Shown: positions 12,794-12,982 of the stretch, in pieces
Position numbering within the stretch: the first letter of the stretch is position 1
Layout: each line of letters starts with the position of its first letter
NCBI GenBank assembly: GCA_002450075.1
Contig: DJYJ01000006.1
Span: forward strand, 1 to 12,982
DNA length: 12,982 nt
From: Clostridiales bacterium UBA6981
GTDB lineage: Bacteria > Bacillota > Clostridia > Oscillospirales > Oscillospiraceae
Reading direction: 5' to 3'
The notes under the pieces: generated by a model
The model's database searches: none
Told to the model about the DNA's origin: nothing
The model's input: the letters and a program-made list of their open reading frames with translations, nothing else
Position numbers and translations under genes: made by a program

Positions 12794-12982
12794 ATGAACA
12801 AATTGTCGAAGCGCGTACTCTCGCTTCTGCTTGCCCTGCTGATGGTACTGGGGACCTGCGATCAGGCCCTGGCCGCCGGCCTGGACAACGGCAGATACAC
12901 AGAGGACAGCGTGACCGAGCTTCCGGAGCCGACGCCCGAGCCCACGGCTGAGCCGACGCCCGAGCCGACCGAGCTTCCGGAG
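12794..12982 (+). CDS. Secreted surface protein with E-P-T repeats, N-terminal part only
   Basis: The frame is open for 63 codons to the window edge. Residues 1-28 are a classic signal peptide: basic MNKLSKR, a hydrophobic core LSLLLALLMVLG, and an ALA-A cleavage site after about residue 27. After a short DNGRYTEDSVT segment the chain becomes a TELPEPTPEPTAEP-type Pro/Thr/Glu repeat, encoded by near-identical DNA units; ACCGAGCTTCCGGAG opens and closes the visible array. Such repeats act as wall-spanning stalks in Gram-positive surface proteins. Any adhesin or enzyme domain lies beyond the window. The ATG has GGAGG at 12779-12783 with a rather long 10-nt spacing. The unusually long upstream region suggests RNA-level control. 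Confidence 0.8.
   Translation, partial: MNKLSKRVLSLLLALLMVLGTCDQALAAGLDNGRYTEDSVTELPEPTPEPTAEPTPEPTELPE

Overview
The window looks like chromosomal DNA from a GC-rich, low-motility-type Clostridia lineage, most likely a gut Oscillospiraceae/Ruminococcaceae relative. This is an inference from the gene set (Rex, a SigW-like ECF sigma factor with a ZAS anti-sigma factor, MnmE, a tRNA-Ser with encoded CCA), the strong Shine-Dalgarno sequences, and GTG- and palindrome-rich intergenic repeats of the kind common in that group. No single marker fixes the species.

Left third (1-4682): the right end of an integrated mobile element. A tyrosine integrase and an XRE-family repressor are read rightward. 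A tightly coupled leftward operon faces them: a small HTH protein, an excisionase-type HTH protein, a winged-HTH protein and a DUF6291 protein. Between the two lies an AT-rich control region with dyad operators. Beyond the operon are a broken CxxC-bearing fragment and a phage minor tail protein. The element abuts the 3' end of a tRNA-Ser(GCU) gene, a classic integrase target. Its other end is outside the window to the left. The jump from early (regulation, replication-like) genes to one tail gene suggests a degraded prophage or a phage satellite.

Middle (4683-11714): ordinary leftward chromosomal genes in at least four units. tRNA-Ser has its own consensus promoter and terminator. mnmE overlaps an upstream HAD phosphatase gene. 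rex has a near-consensus promoter and is followed by a symmetric terminator. A five-gene run trmB-exoA-dusB-ECF sigma-anti-sigma carries tRNA modification, DNA repair and envelope-stress regulation, coupled by 4-7 nt overlaps over most of its length.

Right end (11715-12982): more than 1 kb without a convincing gene. It holds an 18-bp alternating CG tract, a block of palindromic intergenic repeats, an AT-rich stretch with a good rightward promoter, and then about 575 nt unusually dense in perfect hairpins with short repeated motifs. These run into the start of a secreted protein with a signal peptide and an E-P-T-rich repeat region, cut by the window edge. The hairpin-rich stretch is the strongest candidate for something undescribed: a large structured RNA, or a very long structured leader of the surface-protein gene.
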